Part shown: positions 16,797 to 25,145 of the stretch, piece after piece
Position numbering within the stretch: the first letter of the stretch is position 1
Layout: each line of letters begins with the position of its first letter
Source: CAWJMD01 sp963845675
GTDB lineage: Bacteria; Actinomycetota; Actinomycetes; Actinomycetales; CAWJMD01
Reading direction: 5' to 3'
NCBI GenBank assembly: GCA_963845675.1
Contig: CAWJSX010000001.1
Location: 930,001 to 994,000 of the forward strand
DNA length: 64,000 nucleotides
The notes under the pieces: generated by a model
Told to the model about the DNA's origin: nothing
Databases searched by the model: none
The model's input: only the letters and a program-made list of their open reading frames with translations
Position numbers and translations under genes: made by a program

Positions 16797-17696
16797 TCAG
16801 GTGACGCGGGCCTCCCAGAGGGCTCGCCAGGTGGCCGGGCCGACGACGCCGTCGACGGCCAGGTGCTTCTCCTTCTGGAACTTCCGCACGGCCGCCTCGA
16901 CCTTCGGACCGAACCGTCCGTCCGCCCCGGACGCGCCGAGGTTCCAGCCGCGCCCGATCATGCGGAGCTGGAAGGTGCGGACGTGGGCACGGTCCGCTTC
17001 CACCCGGCCGTCGTGGCACCGGGCCGCGCTCCCCCGGCCGAAGTAGTGACCCGTCGGCAGCGGGTACCGGGGTGCCGGCTTCGCCGTCGCGGGTGCACCA
17101 GCGGCCGACGACTGCGCCGTCGCGACCGCCGGGGTCGCGCGCGCCGAGCCCTGCGACCTGCGTGGCCGCGTCGCCCGGCGTCCCCATGAACTCGTAGTGC
17201 ATCGCGTCCTTGCGGCTGGAGTACGTCCCGCCCCACCGGAACCCGTGCGCCGTCCAGAGCCTGGGCATCCAGGCGGGCATGTCTGTGACGAGAGAGGGAC
17301 CCATCGGGTTCGCCAGTGAGTTGAGGTCGACGGCCAGCCCCCAGGAGTGGTTGCTCGCGGTGCGGCTCCCGCGGATCGACCGGCAGGCGAAGCCCCAGCA
17401 CTGACCCGACCGGAGACGATAGCCGCGGCTGGTCGTCTGCTCGCACAGCCAGGCGACGAGTGGTGCGATCTCCCGGCGCACGCTGAGCCGCACCCCTCCC
17501 GGGACCGACACGGTCGACGAGCCTGCCGGTCTGGCAGTCCGGCCAGCCCGGGCCCCAGCCGCGGGATCGGGCCGAGCGCGGGACCGCCTCGAGGGCGTCG
17601 TCCGGGTCGTCCTGCTCGAGGCCGTCGCAGCCCTCGACCGGGCCCGTCGCGGTCGCGTCGGACATCCGGGTCCCACGGCACGATCTCGACCGTCAT
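16797..17696 (-). CDS. M15-type D,D-/L,D-peptidase with C-terminal peptidoglycan-binding domain, frame-broken
   Basis: The protein is split over three reading frames. The middle frame holds a VanY/M15 zinc peptidase core: SNHSWGLAVDLNSLANPMG and KDAMHYEFMGTPGD, with the His/Asp/His ligands. The last frame (about 17140-16797) ends in a peptidoglycan-binding helical domain: GADGRFGPKVEAAVRKF and VDGVVGPATWRALWEA. Breaks lie near 17525 and 17140. A third near 17665 is needed only if translation begins at ATG 17696; ATG 17665 is the alternative. No signal peptide is obvious, so it may act inside the cell or be exported by lysis. First gene of the accessory operon. Confidence 0.72.
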   Translation of the reverse strand: MTVEIVPWDPDVRRDRDGPGRGLRRPRAGRPGRRPRGGPALGPIPRLGPGLAGLPDRQARRPCRSREGCGSACAGRSHHSSPGCASRRPAAAIVSGRVSAGASPAGRSAGAAPRATTPGGWPSTSTHWRTRWVPLSSQTCPPGCPGSGRRTGSGGAGRTPAARTRCTTSSWGRRATRPRRSQGSARATPAVATAQSSAAGAPATAKPAPRYPLPTGHYFGRGSAARCHDGRVEADRAHVRTFQLRMIGRGWNLGASGADGRFGPKVEAAVRKFQKEKHLAVDGVVGPATWRALWEARVT

Positions 17697-17767
17697 CAGG
17701 CACCCCCACCTGTCGGTGACTTCGTGGGCCGAGCGCCCCGAGGGCACGTCCGCCGCTGGTCCGACGG

Positions 17768-17858
17768 TGCTCCCGCGCGGAGCGTCTGTCAACGGGCGGA
17801 GGGGTCCGGCGCCGGAGGGGGGCGTGCACCGTTGACACCGCAGTGCTCCCGCCGGAGC
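17768..17858. promoter_or_regulatory. Divergent regulatory region with paired TTGACA boxes and two GCTCCC-GGAGC palindromes
   Basis: The 211 bases between the two divergent genes hold a mirror-image arrangement. The 9-base word TGTCAACGG (17787-17795) and its complement CCGTTGACA (17829-17837) place a TTGACA -35-like box on each strand, facing outward. Just outside each lies a near-identical palindrome: GCTCCCGCGCGGAGC (17769-17783) and GCTCCCGCCGGAGC (17845-17858). This looks like back-to-back promoters with one shared repressor binding both. No convincing -10 boxes are visible; the palindrome may cover them. Confidence 0.6.
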
Positions 17859-17907
17859 ATCGAGCCAGGGTCCGCCCGTCCCGGGCGGGGGCCTCGCCGG
17901 AGGCACC

Positions 17908-19663
17908 ATGGACAGGTTCGAGGAGATCACCGGGGTCGACGTCTGGACGATGGCCCTCGGCCTGGGCTTCATGGTGGTGATCGTCGCCGGGGTGCTCACG
18001 TGGCCGGTCTGCTGGCTCCTCCTGTGGCGGTACCGCAGCGCGGTGCAGTCGGGCATGCGGCGGTCCTCGACCTCCGGGCCGGCGCACCTGCTCGGCCTCC
18101 TGCCGCCTCCGTCCGGACCGCCCGCGGCTGCAGGAGCTGCGCCGCCGTTCATCGCGGTCGAGCGCGCGCGGGCGCGCCCGTCCGAACCCCTCGTCGACCC
18201 GGGCGCGGTCCTCGGCACGGAGGGCCCAGATCGTGTTCGGGGTCGCCGGCCTGCTCTTCGGGTTCAGCGCCACCGCGGCCTACCACCTCGTGGAGGGCCT
18301 GGAGTGGCTGCCCGTCCGGACGCTCTCGCTGACCCTCATCCTCGGCTGGCTCGTGGTCCCCACGGTCATCTCCGTCGGTGTCGTCGGACGCCGCGCCCGC
18401 GCGGTCCTGTGGGGCGTGTTCCTCGCCCTGGCGCTCGTGCTGCCGGTCGTCGGCGGGACCAGCGTCGTGGACTCGTTCGTGCTGCTTCTCGTGGTCGTCG
18501 CCGGGCCGTCGCTGTTCGTGGTGGCCACGGGGGTGCGCTCGATGCGTGGAGCCGCCTGGCTGGTCGCACCCGCGCTCACCGCGGCGGGGTTGTCCGTGGT
18601 CCTGGTGTACCCGGCTCTGGTCTACCTGTACGTCGGCGTCCCCTTCGACCCCTTCGTCTGGTGGCTCCTGGGTGGGGCAGCCGCGGCAGTCGCCGCCGTA
18701 CCCACCTTCGGGTGGGTGATGGCCACGCTGTACGAGCACAAGTGGGTCAGCGACGAGACGCTGCTGGTGCTGCAGTGGTGGTTCGTGCTGGCGATCACCC
18801 AGTCCCTGCTGCTCGGTACCCAGGGGGCCGCCGGTGCTCTGCTCGGGATGGCGCCGTTCGTGGTCATGGTGGGGTTCCTCCTGCTGTCCGGGGCGCTCCT
18901 CCGGCCGTCCACGACGACGCCGGTCCGGCTGCTGCTGCTGCGGACCTTCGGCGCCCGCCGCCGCAGCTCCCGGCTGCTGCGCGACCTCACGATGCACTGG
19001 CGCTGGGTCGGCAGCGTCGAGCTCATCACCGGCCCCGACCTGGCCAGCGAGGTGCTGGAGCCGCACGAGCTGATCGAGTTCCTGCGCGGCCGCCTGTCGC
19101 GGCTCTTCGTGCGGACGGAGGCGGACCTCGACCGGCGTGTGCACGACCTCGACCTGCGACCGGACCGGGACGGCCGCTACCGGGTCAACGACCTGCTCTG
19201 CCACGACGACACGTGGCGGCAGGCGGTGCAGGCGCTCGTGGGCAGCGTCGACGCCGTCCTGGTCGACCTGCGCGGACTCACGGCCCAGCACCTCGGGGTC
19301 GTGCACGAGCTGGAGCGGCTGGTCGCGCTGATCCCGCTCGACCGGGTCGTGGGCCTGACCGACGCCAGCACCGACGAGGCCGTGGTGCGGTGGGCGCTCG
19401 ACCGGGCGTCGTACCTCTCCCCGTCCTCGTCTCCCGTCCGCAGCGACCCGCACCCCGCCTTGCGCGTCGTGCGTCTGGAGGGTCGCCGGGCCCATGATCT
19501 GCGGCAGGTGCTCGACGCGGTGGCCGGCGCCGCGGACCGGTCCGCGTCACGCAGGCTACGAGGCGACGAGGTACTCCGCGAGCCGGTCGAGGCAGTCGTT
19601 CCAGCCCTGATCGTGGCGCGCGGTCTCGTCAGGCGTCGCGGTTCTCGGTGTGCGTCACGGTGA
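17908..19663 (+). CDS. Multi-pass membrane protein with C-terminal TIR/deoxyribosyltransferase-like Rossmann domain, frame-broken
   Basis: Starts at ATG 17908 with one transmembrane helix (about residues 15-40) and a proline-rich linker. The frame must shift near 18210 to continue into a segment with six to eight further helices, then a soluble domain from about 18925. That domain has VRLLLLRTFGARRRSSRLL, SVELITGPDLASEVLEPHEL, NDLLCHDDTWRQAV and DAVLVDLRGL followed by GVVHELERLV. The last pattern resembles the Asp and Glu region of nucleoside deoxyribosyltransferase/TIR-like folds. Function unknown; the divergent position suggests it serves the TIR/SLOG operon. The true 3' end is uncertain, as the open frame runs over the SRPBCC gene. 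Confidence 0.68.
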
Positions 19664-19992
19664 GGACGGTGCCGGCGGCCATGGTCAGCGGCGTCGACCT
19701 GGACCAGCACCCGTGTCGCGTGCCCGTCCCCGTCCCACCGCCACGTGAGGTCGAGGTAGCCCGGTCCGTCGTCGGCGGGCTCCCGGACCGCGCGGTACGC
19801 GCCGCTGACACCGAGGTCGGCGACCTCGCTGCGCACGGTGAACCGTCCACCCTCGCGGGGGTCGGTCGTGACGCTGGTCTGCAGGTGGGGCGGCCACATC
19901 CACTCGGCCCAGCGGTCGCCGTCCGTGAACGCCGCCAGCACCTCGGCCGGTTCGGAGGCGAACTGCCGCACCACCCGGACGTCCTCGGACAT
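19556..19992 (-). CDS. SRPBCC (AHSA1-like) domain protein, two frame breaks
   Basis: Starts at ATG 19992 with GGGGAG six bases upstream: MSEDVRVVRQFASEPAEV, then AAFTDGDRWAEWMWPPHL, a typical AHSA1/START-like N-terminus. Frame breaks near 19680 (in a GGCCGCCGG stretch) and 19630 must be bridged to read TVLTVTHTENRD and then RHDQGWNDCLDRLAEYL, the conserved end of the family, stopping at TAG 19556. Such proteins bind small hydrophobic ligands or act as stress-related modulators; no partner is evident. It runs against the 3' end of the membrane protein gene. Confidence 0.78.
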
Positions 19993-20087
19993 CGCACTCC
20001 CCTCGCGGAGCTCTCGGGTCGCCGACTGCCTCGCTCGGCGACGCCGAGGCTGGCGGACGAGCCCGCGAAAGTCCAGCACCCGGGACG

Positions 20088-21155
20088 GTGCGCCGGGACC
20101 TGGCGGCTGGCACCCTGGTCGCCGTGAGGGGCGACGCCGTCGACACCGATGGCGCGCCGTCGCGCCGCGAACGGCTCGCCGAGCGCTACCGCTCCTGGGC
20201 GGACGTCGGGGCGCGCGGGCTCTCCCCGGCGTACGAGACGCTGGCCCACGCGGTGGCCGACCGCGAGGACGTTCTCGAGATGCTGCTGCACGTCGACTCC
20301 CCGCGACGCCAGCCGAACCTGCTCTTCGGGGCCCTGCGCTGGCACGGCGCGCCGGTGTTCGACCCGACGGCAGCCCTCGACTGGGCTGTGGCACACCCCG
20401 AGGAGGTCCTCGACGTCCTCAGGACGCGCCGCACCCAGACCAACGAGGCGGGACGCTGCGCCCTGCTGATGCCCGCGCTCTCCCAGCTGGCCGCCGACGG
20501 CGAGCCCCTGGCCCTGGTCGAGATCGGAGCGAGCGCCGGGCTGTGCCTGCTGCCGGACCGCTGGCGGTACCGGTACCTCCTGACCGACGACGCCGATGCT
20601 CCCGATGCTCACGTCGTGCACGAGGTCGGGCCGTCCGACAGTCCCGTCCGGCTCGACTGCCGCGTGACCGGCCCCGCCCCCCTGCCGGACGTCGTGCCGA
20701 CGATCGGCTGGCGCGCGGGCCTCGACCTGGAACCCGTCGACGCCACCGACCCCGACGCCCGCCGGTGGCTGGAGTGCCTGGTCTGGCCCGAGCACGTCGA
20801 CCGGGCCGAGCGCCTGCATGCGGCCCTCTCCGTCGCGGCCGCCGACCCACCGCCGGTGCACCGCGGCGACGCGACGACCGACCTGGCCGCGCTGCTGGAC
20901 CGCGTTCCCGACCGGATGACGCCCGTCGTGACCCACAGCGCCGCCTTGATGTACCTCTCGCGGGAGGACAGGGGACGGCTGGTCGACCTGCTGCGCGAAC
21001 GCGGCGTGCACCGGCTCGGTGCCGAGGGCCCTGAGGTCGTGCCCGGCACCGGACCGCCGCCCCCGCTCCACGAGGAGAGCCAGTTCTGGCTCACCCTCGA
21101 CGACCGTGTGCTCGCGGCCTGCCAGCCGCACGGGCGGTGGCTCGCCTGGGTGTAG
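20088..21155 (+). CDS. DUF2332 family protein
   Basis: Up to 355 residues. GTG 20088 opens the longest frame; GTG 20124 (MRGDAVDTDG) is equally possible and gives 343 residues. Typical DUF2332 features: RRERLAERYRSWADVGARG, then QTNEAGRCALLMPALSQL and LALVEIGASAGLCLLPDRW, which resembles a methyltransferase-like glycine motif. Function unknown. No signal or membrane segment. Divergent from the SRPBCC gene, followed by a long hairpin. Confidence 0.87.
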   Translation: MRRDLAAGTLVAVRGDAVDTDGAPSRRERLAERYRSWADVGARGLSPAYETLAHAVADREDVLEMLLHVDSPRRQPNLLFGALRWHGAPVFDPTAALDWAVAHPEEVLDVLRTRRTQTNEAGRCALLMPALSQLAADGEPLALVEIGASAGLCLLPDRWRYRYLLTDDADAPDAHVVHEVGPSDSPVRLDCRVTGPAPLPDVVPTIGWRAGLDLEPVDATDPDARRWLECLVWPEHVDRAERLHAALSVAAADPPPVHRGDATTDLAALLDRVPDRMTPVVTHSAALMYLSREDRGRLVDLLRERGVHRLGAEGPEVVPGTGPPPPLHEESQFWLTLDDRVLAACQPHGRWLAWV

Positions 21156-21168
21156 CCGTCCGCCCCCG

Positions 21169-21240
21169 CCCCCGCCCTCTGAGCGCAGGTGGTCGCTCCC
21201 CGTGCCTGGGTAGCGACCACCTGCACTCAGAGGTCGGGGG
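21169..21240. terminator. Bidirectional hairpin between DUF2332 and PH-domain genes
   Basis: Arms 21169-21197 and 21212-21240 (29 bases) pair with two mismatches around a 14-base loop. The right arm contains the stop codon of the leftward PH-domain gene. Located between convergent genes. Confidence 0.78.
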
Positions 21241-21664
21241 GACGCGAGTGGCGTTCGACCAGGGTGGCCAGACGGCGGGACTCGGCCACGGCGAAGGCGC
21301 CGTCCGAGCGCTGGATCGCCATCACGGCCAGCGTGTCGCCGTCGTCCAGGTCGAGCTGGACCCACGGACGGTCACCGAGGCGCACCGACACGATCTCGGC
21401 CCAGTCGAGGCTCCGGCCGAGCAGGAGGTTGCGCACGACCAGGCCGTCGGGTCCGGGCACGGCCCGCACGCTCGCCTGCCGCAGGAGGAACCAGGCGATC
21501 AGCGCGCAGACGACGAGGAACCCGAGACGGTCGAGGAGCGCGAACCGCGGCGGGGCGAGCAGCGCGATGGCCGTCCCGGATGCCACGACGGCGACGACGA
21601 AGCCGAGCGCCACGCGTCGGGCGCGGCGCGGGGCGAACGGGGCGTACAGGTCCCGGGTGGGCAC
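21227..21664 (-). CDS. PH-domain membrane protein
   Basis: 145 residues from GTG 21664. Two transmembrane helices (about 19-38 and 44-63) are followed by a bacterial PH-like domain: VRAVPGPDGLVVRNLLLG, LDWAEIVSVRLGDRPWVQL and LAVMAIQRSDG. A PH protein beside hisG is common in Actinobacteria as far as I recall. Function unknown. It starts 14 bases after the hisG stop, so it is probably in the same transcript. Confidence 0.85.
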   Translation of the reverse strand: MPTRDLYAPFAPRRARRVALGFVVAVVASGTAIALLAPPRFALLDRLGFLVVCALIAWFLLRQASVRAVPGPDGLVVRNLLLGRSLDWAEIVSVRLGDRPWVQLDLDDGDTLAVMAIQRSDGAFAVAESRRLATLVERHSRPPDL

Positions 21665-21678
21665 GGCGGTCCGCCCCG

Positions 21679-22524
21679 TCAGATCCGGCAGGCGTGGATG
21701 GTGGTGACGAGGATCGCGCGGGCTCCGAGGTCGTAGAGCTCGTCCATCACCTGGTTGGTCTGGCTGCGCCGCACCATCGTCCGGACGGCGACCCACCCCT
21801 TGTCGTGCAGCGGCGACACCGTCGGCGACTCCAGACCGGGGGTCAGCGCACAGGCCTGCTCCACGAGGTCCGTGCTCACGTCGTAGTCCATCATCACGTA
21901 CTGCCGGGCGACCAGGACCCCCTGCAGCCGGCGCTGCAGCACATCGAGACCGTCCGGCTCGCCGCCCTCCTCGCGGCGGATCAGCACCGCCTCGGACTCG
22001 AGGATGGGGTCGCCGAACACCGCCAGCCCGGCGCCGCGCAGGGTCGCGCCGGTCGAGACGACGTCGGCGATCACGTCGGCGACACCGAGCTGCACGGCGC
22101 TCTCCACAGCACCGTCGAGACGCACCACCTCGGCCTCGACACCGTGCTTCGCCAGGTGCGAGCGCACGAGGCCGTCGTAGCTGGTCGCCACTCGGCGGCC
22201 CTGGACGTCGGCGATCTGCGACGCCACCCCGGCCGCGGCGGCGAACCGGAACGTCGACTGGCCGAAGTCGAGGCCCATCACCTCGGTGGCCGGCGCCTGC
22301 GAGTCGAGCAGCAGGTCGCGGCCGGTGATGCCGACGTCGAGGGTGCCCGAGCCGACGTACACCGCGATGTCGCGTGGACGGAGGAAGAAGAACTCGGCGT
22401 CGTTGGCGGGGTCGGCCAGCACGAGCTGGCGGCTGTCGCGCCGGGAGGCGTAGCCCGCCTCGGCGAGCATGAGCGACGCGGAGTCGGACAGCGATCCCTT
22501 GTTCGGGACGGCGATGCGGAGCAC
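21679..22524 (-). CDS. hisG: ATP phosphoribosyltransferase, long form
   Basis: 281 residues, GTG start at 22524 (MLRIAVPNKGSLSDSA). First step of histidine synthesis: ATP plus PRPP to phosphoribosyl-ATP. The long form carries its own C-terminal ACT-like regulatory domain for histidine feedback, here about residues 205-281 (VRTMVRRSQTNQVMDEL). Core: FFFLRPRDIAVYVGSGTLDVG, and the PRPP-binding DVIADVVSTGATLRGAGL. hisE lies 70 bases upstream in the same direction. Confidence 0.97.
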   Translation of the reverse strand: MLRIAVPNKGSLSDSASLMLAEAGYASRRDSRQLVLADPANDAEFFFLRPRDIAVYVGSGTLDVGITGRDLLLDSQAPATEVMGLDFGQSTFRFAAAAGVASQIADVQGRRVATSYDGLVRSHLAKHGVEAEVVRLDGAVESAVQLGVADVIADVVSTGATLRGAGLAVFGDPILESEAVLIRREEGGEPDGLDVLQRRLQGVLVARQYVMMDYDVSTDLVEQACALTPGLESPTVSPLHDKGWVAVRTMVRRSQTNQVMDELYDLGARAILVTTIHACRI

Positions 22525-22594
22525 GAGCTCTCCTCGTGGTTCAGGGGGCAGGCGGTGGTGGGGCCGGCGAGACGGGGGGACGCGGGGCGACCGC

Positions 22595-22858
22595 TCAGAG
22601 ATGGGCGTAGACGTCGTCAGGCGTCAGCCCGCGGGCGAGCATCAGCACCTGCAGGTGGTAGACGAGCTGCGAGATCTCCTCGGCCGTGCGCTCCGGGCCC
22701 TCGTGCTCGGCGGCCATCCAGACCTCGGCGGCCTCCTCGACGACCTTCTTGCCGATCGTGTGCACGCCGGCGTCGAGGGCGGCGACGGTGCCGGACCCGG
22801 CGGGCCTGGTCGTGGCCTTCTCGCTCAGCTCGGCGAACAGCTCGTCGAAGGTCTTCAC
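22595..22858 (-). CDS. hisE: Phosphoribosyl-ATP pyrophosphatase
   Basis: 87 residues from GTG 22858 (MKTFDELFAELSEKA); a longer frame to 22903 lacks support. Second step of histidine synthesis, hydrolysing phosphoribosyl-ATP to phosphoribosyl-AMP. MazG-like helical fold with the metal-binding KKVVEEAAEVWMAA and EISQLVYHLQVLM. Pairs with hisG in the next step order. It starts 10 bases after the rpe stop, so transcription probably comes from further upstream. Confidence 0.96.
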   Translation of the reverse strand: MKTFDELFAELSEKATTRPAGSGTVAALDAGVHTIGKKVVEEAAEVWMAAEHEGPERTAEEISQLVYHLQVLMLARGLTPDDVYAHL

Positions 22859-22868
22859 GGGGGCGAGG

Positions 22869-23561
22869 CTACCGGCCCGTTCTGCTCGTGCCCGTGGCGG
22901 CACCGCACGCGGCCGACGCCAGGGACCTCAGCTCGTCGACGGCGGCGGCGGCGTCCTCGGCGCCGTACACGGCCGACCCGGCGACGAACACGTCCGCGCC
23001 CGCCTCGGCCGCACGCTCGATCGTCTCGGTCGAGACGCCCCCGTCGACCTGCAGCCACACGTCGAGCCCGGACCCCGCGATCGCGGACCTCGCCCGCCGG
23101 ATCTTGGGCAGGCACACGTCGAGGAACGCCTGACCGCCGAAGCCGGGCTCGACCGTCATCACCAGCAGCATGTCCATCTCGCCGAGCAGGTCGAGGTAGG
23201 GCTCGACCGGCGTCGCCGGGCGGACGGCCATCCCGGCGCGGGCGCCGAGGCGCCGCAGCTCGCGCGCCAGCCGCACCGGGGCGGTCGCAGCCTCGACGTG
23301 GAAGGTGACCGCCTGCGCGCCCGCCTCGGCGTACCCGGGCGCCCAGCGGTCGGGGTCCTCGATCATGAGGTGGCAGTCGATCGGCACGGGGCTGACCCGC
23401 ACGAGCCGCTCCACGACGGGCAGGCCGATCGTCAGGTTCGGCACGAAGTGGCCGTCCATCACGTCGACGTGGGCCCAGTCGGCGGTCGAGATGCGTCCCA
23501 GCTCGCCTCGGAGGTCGGCGAAGTCGCTGGAGAGGATGCTCGGGGAGATCTGGACGCCCAT
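22869..23561 (-). CDS. rpe: Ribulose-phosphate 3-epimerase
   Basis: 230 residues, ATG 23561. Pentose phosphate pathway enzyme interconverting ribulose 5-phosphate and xylulose 5-phosphate. TIM barrel with metal ligands in ISPSILSSDFADL, HVDVMDGHFVPNLTIG, IDCHLMIEDP and VDGGVSTETI; the phosphate site is VMTVEPGFGGQ and VAGSAVYG. The C-terminus is extended by about ten Ala/Gly/Thr residues. Downstream of rsmB by 42 bases. Confidence 0.97.
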   Translation of the reverse strand: MGVQISPSILSSDFADLRGELGRISTADWAHVDVMDGHFVPNLTIGLPVVERLVRVSPVPIDCHLMIEDPDRWAPGYAEAGAQAVTFHVEAATAPVRLARELRRLGARAGMAVRPATPVEPYLDLLGEMDMLLVMTVEPGFGGQAFLDVCLPKIRRARSAIAGSGLDVWLQVDGGVSTETIERAAEAGADVFVAGSAVYGAEDAAAAVDELRSLASAACGAATGTSRTGR

Positions 23562-23603
23562 GGCCCGGAGCCTAGCGACGGCGTGGCCGGCCGACGTGGG
23601 GGG

Positions 23604-25145
23604 TCAGCGCCGACGCAGCAGCGCGAGGAACATCGCGTCGGTGCCGTGCCGGTGCGGCCAGAGCTGAGCCGTCGGCCCGTCGCCCAGGTCGGGCACGTCG
23701 CGTCCGGCCGCGGCCCGCACGCACGCCGGAGCGTCGAGCAGCTCGACCGAGTCGCCGTGTCGTCGTCGCGCGTCCTCGACCGCGACCACGGTCTCGGCCG
23801 GGTGCGGCGAGCAGGTCACGTAGGCGACGACTCCGCCCGGACGCACGGCGGCCAGCGCCGAGTCGAGCAGCTGCCGCTGCAGGGGCGTGAGCGTGGCGAG
23901 GTCGGCAGGCGTCCGCCGCCACCGCGCCTCGGGACGCCGCCGCAGGGCGCCCAGACCGGTGCACGGGGCGTCGACGAGCACGCGGTCGTACCGTCCCGGC
24001 TCCTCCTCGCCGACCGTGCGGCCGTCGGCCGTCCGGACGTCGAGGTCGGCGGACGACAGGGTCCGCCCGAGCGCCGACCGGACCAGGTCGGCGCGGTGCT
24101 CGCTGACCTCGACGGCGGTCAACGAGGCCCCACGCTGCGCGGCGACGGCCGCCAGCAGCGCGGCCTTGCCGCCCGGTCCGGCGCACAGGTCGAGCCACCG
24201 CTCGGACCCTGAGCCGGCGGTGCCGGTCCCGCCCAGCTCGGCGCACGCGAGCGCGAGGGCGACCAGCTGGCTGCCCTCGTCCTGGACCCGGGCTCGTCCG
24301 TTGCGGACCGCGGACAGGGCGGCGGGGTCCCCGCCCCGCGACAGCACGGCGGCGTACGGCGACCAGCGGCCCGGCTCGGCGCCGGCGGCCTCGACGAGCT
24401 CGTCGACGGTCGCGAGGCCCGGCCGTGCCAGCAGGGTGACGGCCGGCGAGGCGTTGTCGGCCGCGAGCAGGTCGTCGATCTCGTCGACCGGACGCCCGTG
24501 CGCGACCAGTGCCTCGCGCATCGACCGGACGATCCAGGCCGGGTGGGAGCGGCCGACGGCCAGGTGACCGATCGGGTCGGTGTCCGCGTCGGGGACGACC
24601 GTCGCCCGCCAGGTGTCGACGTCCTTCTCGCTGACGCGGCGCAGGACGGCGTTGGCGAAGCCACCGGCCCCGCCCCCGGCGACGGCGCGCACCAGCCCGA
24701 CGGTCTGCGAGACCGCCGCGTGCGACGGGATGCGTGTCGCGAGCAGTTGGTGGGCACCGATGCGCAGGGCGTCGAGGACGGGTGCGTCGATGTCCTCGAG
24801 GGGCCGGTCGGTGCAGGCCGCGAGGACGGCGTCGTAGAGGCCGCGACCACGCAGGGTCCCGTACGCCAGCTCGGTCGCCAACGCCGCGTCGCGGGTGTCG
24901 AGCCCGCGACGCCGCAGCAGGCCGGGCAGCACGAGGTTGGCGTAGGCGTCGTCCTCCCGCACCGCGCGCAGCACCTCGTACGCGATGTCGCGCGCCGGGT
25001 CTGCCGACCGGGCGCGCTGCGAGGGCGCCTGGACCGAGCGGCGTGGACCGGCGCCCTGCCGGTCCTCCTGACCGCCCTGACCTCCCGTGCCACGCCGGCC
25101 ACCCTGTCGCCGCGGGGTGCCACCTGGCCGTGCGGGACCCGTCAT
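23604..25145 (-). CDS. rsmB: 16S rRNA m5C967 methyltransferase / NusB-like RNA-binding fusion
   Basis: 513 residues from ATG 25145. An N-terminal Gly/Arg/Gln-rich tail (about 1-50, RGG-like) precedes a NusB-like domain (ARDIAYEVLRAVREDDAYANLVL). The C-terminal SAM-dependent methyltransferase has DLCAGPGGKAALLAA, DRVLVDAPCTGLGALRRRP with the PC catalytic cysteine, and VAYVTCSPHPAET with the second cysteine. Start overlaps the fmt stop (ATGA), so the two are coupled, a common order. Confidence 0.95.
   Translation of the reverse strand: MTGPARPGGTPRRQGGRRGTGGQGGQEDRQGAGPRRSVQAPSQRARSADPARDIAYEVLRAVREDDAYANLVLPGLLRRRGLDTRDAALATELAYGTLRGRGLYDAVLAACTDRPLEDIDAPVLDALRIGAHQLLATRIPSHAAVSQTVGLVRAVAGGGAGGFANAVLRRVSEKDVDTWRATVVPDADTDPIGHLAVGRSHPAWIVRSMREALVAHGRPVDEIDDLLAADNASPAVTLLARPGLATVDELVEAAGAEPGRWSPYAAVLSRGGDPAALSAVRNGRARVQDEGSQLVALALACAELGGTGTAGSGSERWLDLCAGPGGKAALLAAVAAQRGASLTAVEVSEHRADLVRSALGRTLSSADLDVRTADGRTVGEEEPGRYDRVLVDAPCTGLGALRRRPEARWRRTPADLATLTPLQRQLLDSALAAVRPGGVVAYVTCSPHPAETVVAVEDARRRHGDSVELLDAPACVRAAAGRDVPDLGDGPTAQLWPHRHGTDAMFLALLRRR

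Noticed and set aside
14233..18273. A single 1346-residue open frame across protease, hydrolase and M15 genes
   Set aside because: Only the segments from 15849 downward and part of the M15 core are real; the middle is out-of-frame shadow of the hydrolase and has no homologous features.
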